Of a stretch of 64,000 nt of DNA, positions 43,486 to 52,755 are shown piece by piece. The notes under the pieces are model-generated. The model saw only the letters and a list, made by a program, of their open reading frames with translations. It was not told the DNA's origin and did not search any database. Within the stretch, counting starts at the first letter, position 1. The number at the start of each line of letters is the position of its first letter. The DNA is taken from assembly GCA_024234875.1 (NCBI GenBank), contig JACKNM010000009.1, positions 124,001 through 188,000 on the forward strand, read 5' to 3'. The translations under genes were made by a program, and so were the position numbers. The DNA is from Ectothiorhodospiraceae bacterium (GTDB taxonomy: Bacteria > Pseudomonadota > Gammaproteobacteria > HK1).

Positions 43486-45291
43486 GTGCCGTCGCGAAGA
43501 CCGCCCCGCCCGACGCCACACCGCGCCCCCGCCCCCACCGCGCCGGTGCGCGCCGACCGGCCCACCCCTCACCGGCCGCCCACCGACGTCGTGGGGGGCG
43601 GCGACGACGACCCCACCGTGTCGCCGGGCAGCGACCACGATGCCACGCGGCGCCCGCCGTCGGTCGCGAGCGACGCCCCGGCCGTGCCCTGGGAGCCCCG
43701 CCGCGGCGACCTGCTGCGCGGGCGTTTCGAGCTGATCGCACGGCTCGGCCAGGGGGGCATGGGCGCGGTCTGGAAGGGCAAGGACCGACTCAAGGAGGAG
43801 GCCCGCGACCGCAACCCCTACGTCGCGATCAAGCTCCTCCACAGTGGTTTTCGCGATCACCCGGCGGCCTTCGTGGCGCTGCAGCGCGAGAGCTCGAAGC
43901 AACAACGCCTGGCGCATCCGAACATCGCCACCGTCCACGACTTCGACCGCGACGACGCCACCGGGACGGTGTTCATGACCATGGAGGTGCTCGACGGCCA
44001 GCCCCTCGACGCGTTCCTGCGCCGCCTCCCACCGGGCGGGCTCGCGCCGGCCGAGGCGATGGTGCTGATCGAGCAGCTCGCGGCCGGGCTCGGCCATGCC
44101 CACGCCAACGGGCTGGTGCACGCCGATCTGAAGCCGGGCAACTGCTTCCTGACCAGTGACGGGACCATCAAGCTGCTCGACTTCGGGATTGCCCGCGCCT
44201 CGAAGCCACTCGGCGGCGGGGCGCTGGCCGGCGACACCACGGTGTTCGACCCCAAGGAGTTCGGCGCGCTGACGCCGAGCTATGCCTCGCTCGAGATGCT
44301 CGACGGGGAGGACGCCGACCCACGAGACGACATCTACGCGCTGGCGGTCATCACCTACCAGCTCCTCAGCGGTCGTCATCCCTACGGACGGACGAACGCG
44401 CAGCGCGCGTTCGAGTCCGGGCTCCGGCCCGAGCCGATCGGACGCCTGTCACGTCGAGCCAACACCGCCCTCGCCAGTGGCCTCGCCTTTCGCCGCGCGT
44501 CACGTCCGGCGACGGTGGAGGCCTTCGTCGAGGGGCTGCGCGCGCCGGCCGACCGCGCGCGCCGAGTCGCGCTGGCAGCGGCGGTGACGGCGATCGTGGT
44601 CGGCCTCGCGGCCTGGGGTCCGATCGACCGTTTCCTCGCCGAGCGCGAGCGCGCGGCGGTGATGGCGATGCTCGACACCCCGGGGCCGGCCGCGCTCACC
44701 GAGGGGCTGCGTCTGGCGCTGGCCATTCGCGACCCGGCCGAGCAGGCACGCGTGCTCGCCGATCCCCGCACCGGTGCCGCGGTGGCGCGCGTGATCGCGC
44801 ACGGCGACCCGCGAAGCGTGGACGCCGGTCTCGCCGCGATCCGCGAGCTCCCGGCGGCCTGGCAGCGTGCGGTGCGCGACCAGCCGTTGGTGCGCGACGC
44901 GGTGTTCGCAGTGCATCGTCGCGCGATTCGCGAGGCGTTCGCGCCAGAGTCCGGACGACTGCGATTCCGCACCGCCGCCGCCCACCTCGACACGCTGATC
45001 GCGCTCTACCCGGACTCGGCCAGGGTCATGGCCCTGCGCGACACCCTCGCCACCGAGCACGAGCAGCTCCTCGCCCGCCTCACCGCGCGCTGGCGCGCAC
45101 TGCAGGCCGACGGCGTCGGCCGGACCCTCGGCGCGGAGCATCGCGAGCTGCTGGCGGCCCTTCGCGAGCTGGACCCGGATCACCCGTTGCTCGCGCTCGC
45201 GCCCGGCGCGGCCGCGTCCGCATCCACCCCCGCGACGCCCCGTCGTACACTCGCCCGCGGCGACCGCCGCGCCAGCGCGGAATACCCTTGA
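43486..45291 (+). CDS. Ser/Thr protein kinase with transmembrane helix and helical C-terminal region
   Basis: A 601-residue kinase from GTG 43486. After a Pro/Arg-rich leader (1-80) comes the kinase domain (about 82-350): glycine loop LGQGGMGAVWKG, catalytic Lys in YVAIKLL, VHADLKPGN and LLDFGIAR. The usual HRD Arg is Ala (HAD), so activation-loop control should differ from RD kinases. One membrane helix follows (about 360-385, VALAAAVTAIVVGLAAWG), then about 200 residues of helical repeats outside or in the periplasm. It is sandwiched between a PP2C phosphatase and a SPOR-like protein. Confidence 0.92.
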   Translation: MPSRRPPRPTPHRAPAPTAPVRADRPTPHRPPTDVVGGGDDDPTVSPGSDHDATRRPPSVASDAPAVPWEPRRGDLLRGRFELIARLGQGGMGAVWKGKDRLKEEARDRNPYVAIKLLHSGFRDHPAAFVALQRESSKQQRLAHPNIATVHDFDRDDATGTVFMTMEVLDGQPLDAFLRRLPPGGLAPAEAMVLIEQLAAGLGHAHANGLVHADLKPGNCFLTSDGTIKLLDFGIARASKPLGGGALAGDTTVFDPKEFGALTPSYASLEMLDGEDADPRDDIYALAVITYQLLSGRHPYGRTNAQRAFESGLRPEPIGRLSRRANTALASGLAFRRASRPATVEAFVEGLRAPADRARRVALAAAVTAIVVGLAAWGPIDRFLAERERAAVMAMLDTPGPAALTEGLRLALAIRDPAEQARVLADPRTGAAVARVIAHGDPRSVDAGLAAIRELPAAWQRAVRDQPLVRDAVFAVHRRAIREAFAPESGRLRFRTAAAHLDTLIALYPDSARVMALRDTLATEHEQLLARLTARWRALQADGVGRTLGAEHRELLAALRELDPDHPLLALAPGAAASASTPATPRRTLARGDRRASAEYP

Positions 45292-45325
45292 CTCGCCACT
45301 CTCCATCGGCCGCCAGGAGACCGGT

Positions 45326-46768
45326 TTGGAACCTTCGCAGCTACGGCGTCTCGCCCGGGCCCACGCCGACGGTCAGCTCGACACCGCGACATATCGCCGA
45401 CAGCGGCGCGCGCTGATCGCGGCCGTCGAGGCCGGCGAGACCGCGCTGATCCGCTCGGCGCCTCCGGTCCTGGTCGCCGACGAGGGCTTCGAGCAGCGCC
45501 CACCACCCCGCCCGCGGACGGCCCCGCGGGGGCTGCCCGGACGTCGCGTCGGGGTGCTGATCGCCCTCGTGGTCGCCGGCTTTCTCGCCTATCTGCTGTG
45601 GCCGGCACCACAGCCGTCGACTCCAGCCGGCGGCGTGGTGGTCCCGACGCGTCAGGTGCCGGTCGCGCGGACGCTGGTCGAGAGCTTCCTCGCGGTGCAC
45701 GACTGGAGCGAGGAGAGCCTGTCGCGCTTCGAGTCGCAGTGGGCGACCTTGCCTGCCCCGGAGCGCGAGGCGGCGCGCGGCGCGCTTTGGTTCGAGCGCC
45801 TCGATGGCGCCGTGCGCTCGGAGCTGGAGACACAACAGGCACTGTCGCGGGTCGACCACACCGGTCAGTCGGCGGCGGCCATCGAGCGCATCGAGACCTT
45901 CGCCGCACGACTCGGTCTGCCCGGCGCGGGCACCGCCACCACGGTGGCGGCGGCACCGGCCGCGGTGGACCGGCCACCCACCCCGGCACCGAGCGCGCCC
46001 GTCCCCCAGAGCCGCGACCCCGCGGTGAGCGCGCTCCCGGCCGCGCCGACGTCCGCCGGCGCGACGGCCCCCGCGCTGCCCGTCCGGACCCCGGACGTCC
46101 CGTCGCCATCTGCCTCGACCGACGAGCGCCCGACGGTACCGTCCGCGCCGCGCCAGCTGCCGGCGCCCACCCCGAGCGCGCGCCCCGCGCCGCCGTCGCC
46201 CGGCTCCGGGCGCGATTGGCTCACCTCCCAACCGGGCGGCAACGTGACCCTGCAGCTCTTCGCGGTCGACCACCTGGATCGCGTGGAACGGCTGCTCTCG
46301 ACCCACCCGGACGCGGGGCTGCGCGTCATCGAGTCCCCCGGCACCAGCCCGCGCTACCGGGTCGTGGTGGGGAGCTTCCCGGACGCCGATGCCGCCCGCG
46401 AGGCAGCGGCACGTCTGCCGGCAGAGATCCGCGCCGCCCAGCCCGAGCCCCTGGTGCGACGACTGTCCGACCTGACCCCGGGGGCGACCGCGGTCTCGTC
46501 GCCGGCGCCGGCGCCACCACCGAGCGGGTTCACCCTCCAGCTGCTCGCAACCGCGAGCGCGGAGAACGCCGAGCGCCTGGTCGCCTCCCAGCCAGCCCTC
46601 GGCCTGCGGCTGGTCCGGCTCACCGGCGACCCGCTGCCGCTACGCGTGGTGCTCGGGCGCTACCCGAGCGAGGACGCCGCCCGCGACGCCGCCCGCGGCC
46701 TGCCCGAATCGGTGCTGTCCGCCACCGGGCAACCGTTGGTGAAATCGCTGAGCGAGCTCACTCCCTGA
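45326..46768 (+). CDS. membrane-anchored protein with two SPOR-like repeats
   Basis: A 480-residue protein from TTG 45326 (AGGAG upstream). Residues 1-70 are cytoplasmic (ARAHADGQLDTATYRRQRRA resembles SHOCT-type motifs), followed by one membrane helix (about 75-92, VLIALVVAGFLAYLLW), a middle domain, a Pro/Ala-rich linker (about 200-300) and two homologous C-terminal repeats. Each repeat has an LQL(F/L)A strand, a helix, an RVV(V/L)G(S/R)(F/Y)P strand with D/E-DAAR, and ends in LV(R/K)(R/S)LS(D/E)LTP. These look like SPOR domains, which bind denuded peptidoglycan. It lies between the kinase gene and cyaA. Confidence 0.8.
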   Translation: MEPSQLRRLARAHADGQLDTATYRRQRRALIAAVEAGETALIRSAPPVLVADEGFEQRPPPRPRTAPRGLPGRRVGVLIALVVAGFLAYLLWPAPQPSTPAGGVVVPTRQVPVARTLVESFLAVHDWSEESLSRFESQWATLPAPEREAARGALWFERLDGAVRSELETQQALSRVDHTGQSAAAIERIETFAARLGLPGAGTATTVAAAPAAVDRPPTPAPSAPVPQSRDPAVSALPAAPTSAGATAPALPVRTPDVPSPSASTDERPTVPSAPRQLPAPTPSARPAPPSPGSGRDWLTSQPGGNVTLQLFAVDHLDRVERLLSTHPDAGLRVIESPGTSPRYRVVVGSFPDADAAREAAARLPAEIRAAQPEPLVRRLSDLTPGATAVSSPAPAPPPSGFTLQLLATASAENAERLVASQPALGLRLVRLTGDPLPLRVVLGRYPSEDAARDAARGLPESVLSATGQPLVKSLSELTP

Positions 46769-46894
46769 CGCCGCGCGGCGCCCCGCGGGCGCGGTGGTCG
46801 GGCCGCAACGGACCTGAAGAACGCCCGCCGCCGGCCGATATCCTCGGCACGAGGGGAAGCGGGCCGGCCCCAACGCGCCGGTCCCCGGGGCACC

Positions 46895-49807
46895 ATGACA
46901 CCGCCCGAGCAGACGCCATTCGGCTCCGACACGGTCCTGCCCCACCAGGCCGACCGGTCGGCGATGATCCGGCTCAAGCGCCGGTTCAACAACATCAATC
47001 GCGAGCGGCTGCGCCGCCTGCTGACGTCGCTCGCGCCAGAGCAGCGCGGCTTCGTGGAGCTGTTGCCGCTGCTGTTCCACGTCAACCACCCGATGATGCC
47101 GGGCTACGTGGGGACGGACACACCCCAGGGGGTGGCCGATTACTCGCCGAGCGACCGGCAGCTCCAGCTCGCTCGCCACATCGCGCGCAGCTTCACCACC
47201 CCCCGGCGCGCCCACCGCGTGCTCGACGTGCAGGCGCTCTACCTGATGGGGAGCACCGCCACCATCGCCCATTCCACCTCGAGCGACTTCGACGTCTGGC
47301 TCTGCCATCGAGAGGGCCTCGGCGAGGGCATCGCGCGACTGCGCCGAAAGGCCGACGCGGTCAGCGCGTGGGCGGCGTCGGTCGGGGTGGAGGTGCACTT
47401 CTTCCTGATGTCGGCGGAAGCGTTTCGCGAGCGCGGCGCCGAGGCGCTCTCGACCGAGAGCAGCGGTAGCGCGCAGCACCACCTCCTGCTCGACGAGTTC
47501 TACCGTACCGCCCTGCTGCTGGCCGGAAGGGCACCGTTGTGGTGGCTGGTGCCGGCGGAGTTCGAGTCCGACTACGACGCCTACGTCCAGACTCTGGTGC
47601 GCCATCGCTTCGTCAAGCGTGACGACTTCATCGACTTCGGACCGGTCGCCGCGATCCAGCCGACGGAGTTCTTCGGCGCCACCCTGTGGCAGCTCACCAA
47701 GGCCATCGCGTCGCCCCACAAGTCGCTGCTGAAGATCCTCCTGCTCGAGGCCTACGCCGCCGACCATCCGGACATCGACCTCCTGAGCCTGCGGTTCAAG
47801 CGCGCGGTGTTCGCCGGGGAGAAGCGCCTCGACGCCCTCGATGCCTACGTGCTGATGCTCGACAAGCTCGAGGAGCACCTGCGGGCGAAGGGCGACGCCA
47901 CCCGACTCGAGCTCGCGCGCCGCTCGTTCTACTTCAAGACCGGGGTCGCGCTCAGCCGGCCCGGCCCCCGCGAGCCGGACTGGCGGCGGGAGACGGTGCA
48001 GGCCATGGCCGAGCGGTGGGGTTGGGACCAGTGGACCCTGGACGATCTCGACGCCCTGCGGAGCTGGAAGGTCGACCGCGTGCTGGAGGAGCGACGCAGC
48101 CTGGTGGAGGCGTTGACAGCGACTTACAAGTCACTGTCCCGGTTCGTGCGCGCGCACGCCGAGTTCTCGCGGGTGAGCGAGCGGGACATGACCGTGCTCG
48201 GGAGAAAGCTGTTCACCGCCTTCGAGCTGAAGTCCGGCAAGGTCGAGCTCGTCAACCTGGGCCTCTCCTCCGACCTCGGCGAGGCCCAGCTCGAGATCCA
48301 CAGCGCCCGCCCGAACGGCGGGGAGATCATCTGGAGCCTGCATCGCGGGCGCGGCATCGCGCCGGACAGCCGCCCCTCGCCCGCGCTGCGCCGCGCGAGC
48401 GGTCCGCTGGAGCTGCTCGCCTGGGCCCACTTCAACGGGCTGGGAACGCTCGCCACCCGGGTGACGGTGGAGGATCGACACAGCGACTTCGATGCCAACG
48501 TCGCCGGCGCCGTGCTCGACCACCTGCGTCGTCACCTCGACCCGCAGCTCCCGCGGTCGAGCACCCTCGACGACCTCGCGGCGGCGCCACGGGCGCTGGC
48601 TTGCATGGTGTTCGTCAACCTGCGGGTCGACCCGCAGGCAGCACACACCCGCGAGGGGCGTCTGATCGCGAGCGCCCGCGGGGACGCGCTCAGCTTCAGC
48701 GGCTTCCGGACCAACCTGGTGCAGGAGGTGGACTACCTTCTGGTCACCTCCTGGGGCGAGATCCTCACCCGTCACCACGAGGGCCCGCGCGGCCTCGTCG
48801 ATGCCCTGTGCGAGCACCTGACCTGGGTCGCCCGCGCGCAGCAGGCCGGCAAGCCCATCATCACCTTCGGCTGCAGCGCGCCGCGCCAGGGCTCGAGCGT
48901 GGCCAGCCGGGTCGAGGAGCTGTTTCGCGACGTCTCCGCCTGGTACCTGCGCCGCGGCGACGCGCCACGCCGGCGCTACGTGCTGCGCACCGGTACCAGC
49001 TACCACCTGCTGCTCGCCGAGGACGGCGCGGCACGGCACGAGTTCAGTGGCAGCGGGGAGCAGCTCGTGCGCGCCCTCGGCCGGCCGAACGCCGCCTACA
49101 CCGCGACCCGCTTCGACGCCCGCTCGCTGGACGATCCCCTGCTGGCCCGGCTCTACGAGGCCAATCGGCCCGGCGTGGTCCAGGTCTTCGACCGCGAGCT
49201 CGACGAGGGGATCGAGCTGTGGGTGCTCGACGAGCACGGCGCCCTGTACACCGAGCGACGCGACGGCCACGACCGGGCCATCGTCCTGCGCCAGCTCGGG
49301 CGATTCCTGGAGGCGGTGAACCTGCGCCAGTGTGCCGATCCCGACGCCACCGTGGTCGATTGCGACCTCGATCTCGAGGCTGCCCACGCCCCGCCGGAGA
49401 TTCGCTTCTACCGCATCCAGCCCGACGGTCGCATCGAGCGTACCCAGCCGCCGGCGGACGACACTGCCGGTCACTGCTTCGACGTCAAGGTGATCGGGGA
49501 GTCGGCCGGTAGCGAGCCCGTCTACACGCTGCTCTGCGAGGACGTCGGGTTCTCGACCCGTGAGCACGCCACCCGGGTCTTCGACCAGGTCGCGAAATAT
49601 GTCCTCGGCCGCCGCCGCGGGGGAGAGACCTACCCCATCTACATCACCGACATCGACCTCTCGGGCTTGCCACGACAGGAAGAGCAGGCGCGGGCACCGA
49701 CCACCATCCACTACCTGCACTACAAGCAACGGGTCGAGCGCCGGCTCAACGACGCTCTGGCCAGGGTCGTCGCCGCCCGCACCTCGGCCGCGACCGGCTC
49801 GGACTGA
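46895..49807 (+). CDS. cyaA: class I adenylate cyclase
   Basis: A 970-residue enterobacterial-type (class I) adenylate cyclase; Escherichia coli CyaA is about 850. The nucleotidyltransferase core near residue 125 has YLMGSTATIAHSTSSDFDVW, the G-S...D-x-D catalytic pattern, and VEVHFFLMSAEAF follows. The long C-terminal part carries the regulatory region, with LVTSWGEILTRHHEG and PIYITDIDLSGL near the end. It makes cAMP for CRP-type regulation; crp is not in the window. ATG 46895 opens the frame. A class III cyclase gene only 5 kb away means two unrelated cAMP sources. Confidence 0.93.
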   Translation: MTPPEQTPFGSDTVLPHQADRSAMIRLKRRFNNINRERLRRLLTSLAPEQRGFVELLPLLFHVNHPMMPGYVGTDTPQGVADYSPSDRQLQLARHIARSFTTPRRAHRVLDVQALYLMGSTATIAHSTSSDFDVWLCHREGLGEGIARLRRKADAVSAWAASVGVEVHFFLMSAEAFRERGAEALSTESSGSAQHHLLLDEFYRTALLLAGRAPLWWLVPAEFESDYDAYVQTLVRHRFVKRDDFIDFGPVAAIQPTEFFGATLWQLTKAIASPHKSLLKILLLEAYAADHPDIDLLSLRFKRAVFAGEKRLDALDAYVLMLDKLEEHLRAKGDATRLELARRSFYFKTGVALSRPGPREPDWRRETVQAMAERWGWDQWTLDDLDALRSWKVDRVLEERRSLVEALTATYKSLSRFVRAHAEFSRVSERDMTVLGRKLFTAFELKSGKVELVNLGLSSDLGEAQLEIHSARPNGGEIIWSLHRGRGIAPDSRPSPALRRASGPLELLAWAHFNGLGTLATRVTVEDRHSDFDANVAGAVLDHLRRHLDPQLPRSSTLDDLAAAPRALACMVFVNLRVDPQAAHTREGRLIASARGDALSFSGFRTNLVQEVDYLLVTSWGEILTRHHEGPRGLVDALCEHLTWVARAQQAGKPIITFGCSAPRQGSSVASRVEELFRDVSAWYLRRGDAPRRRYVLRTGTSYHLLLAEDGAARHEFSGSGEQLVRALGRPNAAYTATRFDARSLDDPLLARLYEANRPGVVQVFDRELDEGIELWVLDEHGALYTERRDGHDRAIVLRQLGRFLEAVNLRQCADPDATVVDCDLDLEAAHAPPEIRFYRIQPDGRIERTQPPADDTAGHCFDVKVIGESAGSEPVYTLLCEDVGFSTREHATRVFDQVAKYVLGRRRGGETYPIYITDIDLSGLPRQEEQARAPTTIHYLHYKQRVERRLNDALARVVAARTSAATGSD

Positions 49808-49871
49808 GTCGGGCGGCCGAGGCCCCCGCCCGGGGCAGAATCAGGCTCGGAAAACCCCCGCAACTGATTGC

Positions 49872-49893
49872 TCGGCGGAAATTTTCTCGCCGA
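49872..49893. terminator. AT-containing hairpin between cyaA and rluB
   Basis: TCGGCG and CGCCGA flank GAAATTTTCT between convergent stops. It is a rare AT-rich patch in this region and is likely involved in termination on one or both strands. Confidence 0.4.
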
Positions 49894-49923
49894 CTTCAGA
49901 AACCACGCGAGGTTGCCGGGCCC

Positions 49924-50811
49924 TCAGCGCGGCGGGCGGCGCCGAGAGACCGGGCGCCCGGCCGCGCCCTCCGGCCGTGGCCCGCGCCCGGAGCCCGGCG
50001 CGCGCGGCACCGGCATCCCCACCAGCTGCATCAGCGCGATCACCTCGGCGCGCTCGAGCGGGGCGACCCGGCCGGCCCGCAGGGCTCGGGGGAGGCCGAG
50101 CGGGCCGAAACGCACCCGGATGAGACGACTGACGTCGAGCCCCTGCGACTCGAACAGACGCCGCACCTCGCGGTTGCGCCCCTCGCACAGCACGACGTGG
50201 ACCCACTGGTTGGCGCCGGTACCGCCGCCCTCGCGAATGTCGAGGAATCGGGCCGGACCGTCCTCGAGCTCGACGCCAGCGAGCAGGCGCTCGGCGGTCG
50301 CACCGTCGAGCTCGCCGCGCAGACGGACCGCGTACTCGCGCTCGATCGCGTGCGACGGATGCATCAGTCGATTGGCGAGCTCGCCGTCGTCGGTGAACAA
50401 CAGCAGCCCGCTGGTGGTGACGTCGAGCCGCCCGACGCCGATCCAGCGCCCGCGACCGGCTGGCGGCAGGGCGTCGTAGACGGTGGGTCGGCCTTCCGGG
50501 TCGCTGCGAGTGCAGACCTCGCCGGCAGGCTTGTGGTAGATGAGCACCCGCGGCAGCCCGCTTCCCGACGCCGACTCGCCCAGCCGCACGTGGCGGCCGT
50601 CGACCTGCACCACGTCGCGGTCGGTCACCCGATCGCCGAGCTGGGCCACCCGGCCGTTCACCCGCACCCGCCCCTCGGCGATCCAGCCCTCGATGGCGCG
50701 GCGCGATCCCAGGCCGGCATCGGCCAGGCGTTTCTGGATGCGCACGGGCGGCGCCGGTGGCGCCGGTGGCGCGCGCCGCTCAGGTGTCGGTGCGCGGGGT
50801 CGGCGAGCCAT
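49924..50811 (-). CDS. rluB: 23S rRNA pseudouridine synthase B type
   Basis: A 295-residue pseudouridine synthase. Residues about 23-70 are an S4 RNA-binding domain (RIQKRLADAGLGSRRAIEGW). The catalytic domain has GVGRLDVTTSGLLLFTDDGE, whose Asp is the nucleophile, IYHKPAGEVCTRSDPEGRPTVYD and REYAVRLRG. It modifies 23S rRNA position 2605 in the E. coli enzyme. ATG 50811 was chosen, overlapping the end of scpB by 32 bp, with GAGGA eight bases upstream; a GTG at 50745 is the alternative. The C-terminal tail is Arg/Pro/Gly-rich and probably disordered. Confidence 0.92.
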   Translation of the reverse strand: MARRPRAPTPERRAPPAPPAPPVRIQKRLADAGLGSRRAIEGWIAEGRVRVNGRVAQLGDRVTDRDVVQVDGRHVRLGESASGSGLPRVLIYHKPAGEVCTRSDPEGRPTVYDALPPAGRGRWIGVGRLDVTTSGLLLFTDDGELANRLMHPSHAIEREYAVRLRGELDGATAERLLAGVELEDGPARFLDIREGGGTGANQWVHVVLCEGRNREVRRLFESQGLDVSRLIRVRFGPLGLPRALRAGRVAPLERAEVIALMQLVGMPVPRAPGSGRGPRPEGAAGRPVSRRRPPR

Positions 50812-51832
50812 CGGGCGCGTCCTCGGTGGGGTCCTCGTCACCGTCGGCCATTCCCGGCTCCGTCGCGACCGGCGTCGTGTCGTCGGCCACGTCGTCCGCG
50901 GGCTGGTTGTCGGCCGCCGCTCCCGGACCCTCTTCGGGCGACCCCACCGTGTCGACCGTCTCCTCGGCGAGGCTGGCCGTGTCCGACGACGCCGGCTCGC
51001 CGTCGACCGGGGCCGAGGCCATCGACGCCACCTGGTCGGCGGCCTCGGACTCCGGCGTGGTCTCTGCCTCTGGCTCTGGCTCTGGCTCTGGCTCTGGCTC
51101 GAGTGCGGCGTCGGGGCCCGGCTCGACCTCGGCCTCGCCCTCGGCTGCACCCGCAGCCGCGGCTCCGGACTCGGACTCGGACTCGGACTCGGACTCGGAC
51201 TCGGACTCGGACTCGACGGCATCGTCGCGCGACTCGCCGGCACCAGCCACCTCGACCGCCGCGGGCTGGGGCATGTCGGCGAACAGATCGGCGTTCATGC
51301 TGTCGATGTCACGCAGATCGGACAGCGGTGGCAGGTCCTCGAGCGACTTCAGGCCGAAGGCGTCGAGGAACCCACGAGTGGTGCCGTAGAGCGCCGGGCG
51401 GCCGGGGACGTCGCGGTGACCGAGCACCCGCACCCACTCGCGGTCGAGGAGCGTCTTGATGATGTTGGTGCTCACCGCGACGCCGCGCACGTCCTCGATC
51501 TCACCGCGCGTGATCGGCTGGCGATAGGCGACGAGCGCGAGCGTCTCGAGCAGGGCGCGCGAGTAGCGCGGGGGCCGCTCGACCCACAGCCGCCCGATCC
51601 AACGCGAGTGCTCGCGACGGACCTGGAGCCGGAATCCACTGCCGACCTCGACCAGCTCGACCGCCCGCTCCGCGCACTCCTCGCGCAGCCGCCCGAGGGC
51701 CTCGAGCACGTCGTTGCGCGATGGTGACTCCTCGGTGTCGGCGAACAGGGCGAGGATCTCCTCCACCGACAGCGGTCGGCCCCCGGCGAGCAGGGCCGCC
51801 TCCACCACCCGGGTCAGCTCGGCCGGGCTCAT
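50780..51832 (-). CDS. scpB: segregation and condensation protein B, with long acidic tail
   Basis: A 350-residue ScpB: two winged-helix domains in residues 1-185 (LTRVVEAALLAGGRPLSVEE, RYSRALLETLALVAYRQPI, then IKTLLDREWVRVLGHRDVPG) that bind ScpA and SMC. Typical ScpB is about 180-200 residues. The remaining 165 are low-complexity and acidic, with a Ser-Glu dipeptide run (about 207-222), a Pro-Glu run (about 245-256) and further Asp/Glu/Ala/Ser. The two runs are coded by hexanucleotide tandem repeats. ATG 51832 overlaps the scpA stop as ATGA. Confidence 0.92.
   Translation of the reverse strand: MSPAELTRVVEAALLAGGRPLSVEEILALFADTEESPSRNDVLEALGRLREECAERAVELVEVGSGFRLQVRREHSRWIGRLWVERPPRYSRALLETLALVAYRQPITRGEIEDVRGVAVSTNIIKTLLDREWVRVLGHRDVPGRPALYGTTRGFLDAFGLKSLEDLPPLSDLRDIDSMNADLFADMPQPAAVEVAGAGESRDDAVESESESESESESESESGAAAAGAAEGEAEVEPGPDAALEPEPEPEPEPEAETTPESEAADQVASMASAPVDGEPASSDTASLAEETVDTVGSPEEGPGAAADNQPADDVADDTTPVATEPGMADGDEDPTEDAPDGSPTPRTDT
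51068..51100. repeat. hexanucleotide tandem repeat (CTCTGG), about 5.5 copies
   Basis: Perfect copies of CTCTGG on the plus strand, coding the Pro-Glu run in ScpB on the minus strand. Gain or loss of units keeps the frame. Confidence 0.9.
51167..51214. repeat. hexanucleotide tandem repeat (GGACTC), 8 copies
   Basis: Eight perfect copies of GGACTC coding the Ser-Glu run in ScpB on the minus strand; length changes would preserve the frame. Confidence 0.93.
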
Positions 51833-52680
51833 CGTGTCGCCGCCCGCACGTGGATCGGGCCGTAGGGCTGGGCCTGGACCAGCTCGATCAGCGCACCGCG
51901 CACCAGCTCCAGCACCGCCAGCAGGGTGACCACCACCCCGCGCCGCCCCTCCTCGGGGGTGAACAGCCGCACGAACTCGACGAACGCGTCGCCCTGGAGG
52001 CTGGAGAGCACCTGCGTCATCCGCTCGCGCACCGACAGCGGCTCGAGCGCCACGTGGTGGTGGCTGCTCATCTTGGCTCGTGCCATCACGTCACGCAGGG
52101 CGCTGAGGATCTCGGCCAGGGTCACCTTCGGCTGCAGCCTCGGCACCTCGGCGTGCGGCGCCTCGACCTCCACCTCGAACACGTCCCGACCGACTCGCGG
52201 CAACGCCTCGATCCGCTCGGCCGCCTCGCGGTAACGCTCGTACTCCTGCAGTCGTCGCACCAGCTCCGCCCTCGGATCGTCCTCGCTCTCCTCGGCGCCG
52301 GCCGGGCGCGGCAACAGCATCCGGGACTTGATCTCGGCCAGCATCGCGGCCATCACCAGGTATTCCGCCGCGAGCTCCAGGCGCAGCTCCTTCATCAGCT
52401 CCACGTACTCCATGTACTGGCGCGTGATCTCGGCGATCGGGATGTCCAGGATGTCCAGGTTCTGGCGCCGAATCAGGTAGAGGAGCAGGTCGAGCGGCCC
52501 CTCGAACGCCTCGAGGAACACCTCCAGCGCGTGCGGCGGGATGTAGAGGTCGCGCGGCAGCTCGGTGATCGGCGAGCCCTCGACGATGGCGAAGGGCATC
52601 TCGCGCTGCTCGGGGGTGTCGTGCGGACGGAGCGCCTGCTGCTCGGGCTCACCGCCACCGGTCTCGGAACCGTTCACCAT
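51829..52680 (-). CDS. scpA: segregation and condensation protein A
   Basis: A 283-residue kleisin that bridges the SMC ATPase dimer with ScpB in chromosome condensation. The N-terminal helix-turn-helix region has VFLEAFEGPLDLLLYLIRRQ and NLDILDIPIAEITRQYMEY, the most conserved ScpA segment. The middle has AAEYLVMAAMLAEIKSRMLL, and the C-terminal winged helix has FVEFVRLFTPEEGRRGVVVT. ATG 52680 follows a GGAGGCGGTGAGG. It sits in the conserved gammaproteobacterial order trpS-scpA-scpB-rluB. Confidence 0.95.
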   Translation of the reverse strand: MVNGSETGGGEPEQQALRPHDTPEQREMPFAIVEGSPITELPRDLYIPPHALEVFLEAFEGPLDLLLYLIRRQNLDILDIPIAEITRQYMEYVELMKELRLELAAEYLVMAAMLAEIKSRMLLPRPAGAEESEDDPRAELVRRLQEYERYREAAERIEALPRVGRDVFEVEVEAPHAEVPRLQPKVTLAEILSALRDVMARAKMSSHHHVALEPLSVRERMTQVLSSLQGDAFVEFVRLFTPEEGRRGVVVTLLAVLELVRGALIELVQAQPYGPIHVRAATR

Positions 52681-52755
52681 CGCCTCACCGCCTCCTTCCC
52701 TGGCGCGACCAGCGCCCGGTGCTCACCCGAGGCCGTCCCCCCGCCACCATCGGGG

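Noticed and set aside
51068..51214. Short tandem repeats as a CRISPR array or phase-variation switch
   Set aside because: Units are six bases with no spacers, are inside scpB and keep the frame, so they are neither CRISPR nor an on/off switch.
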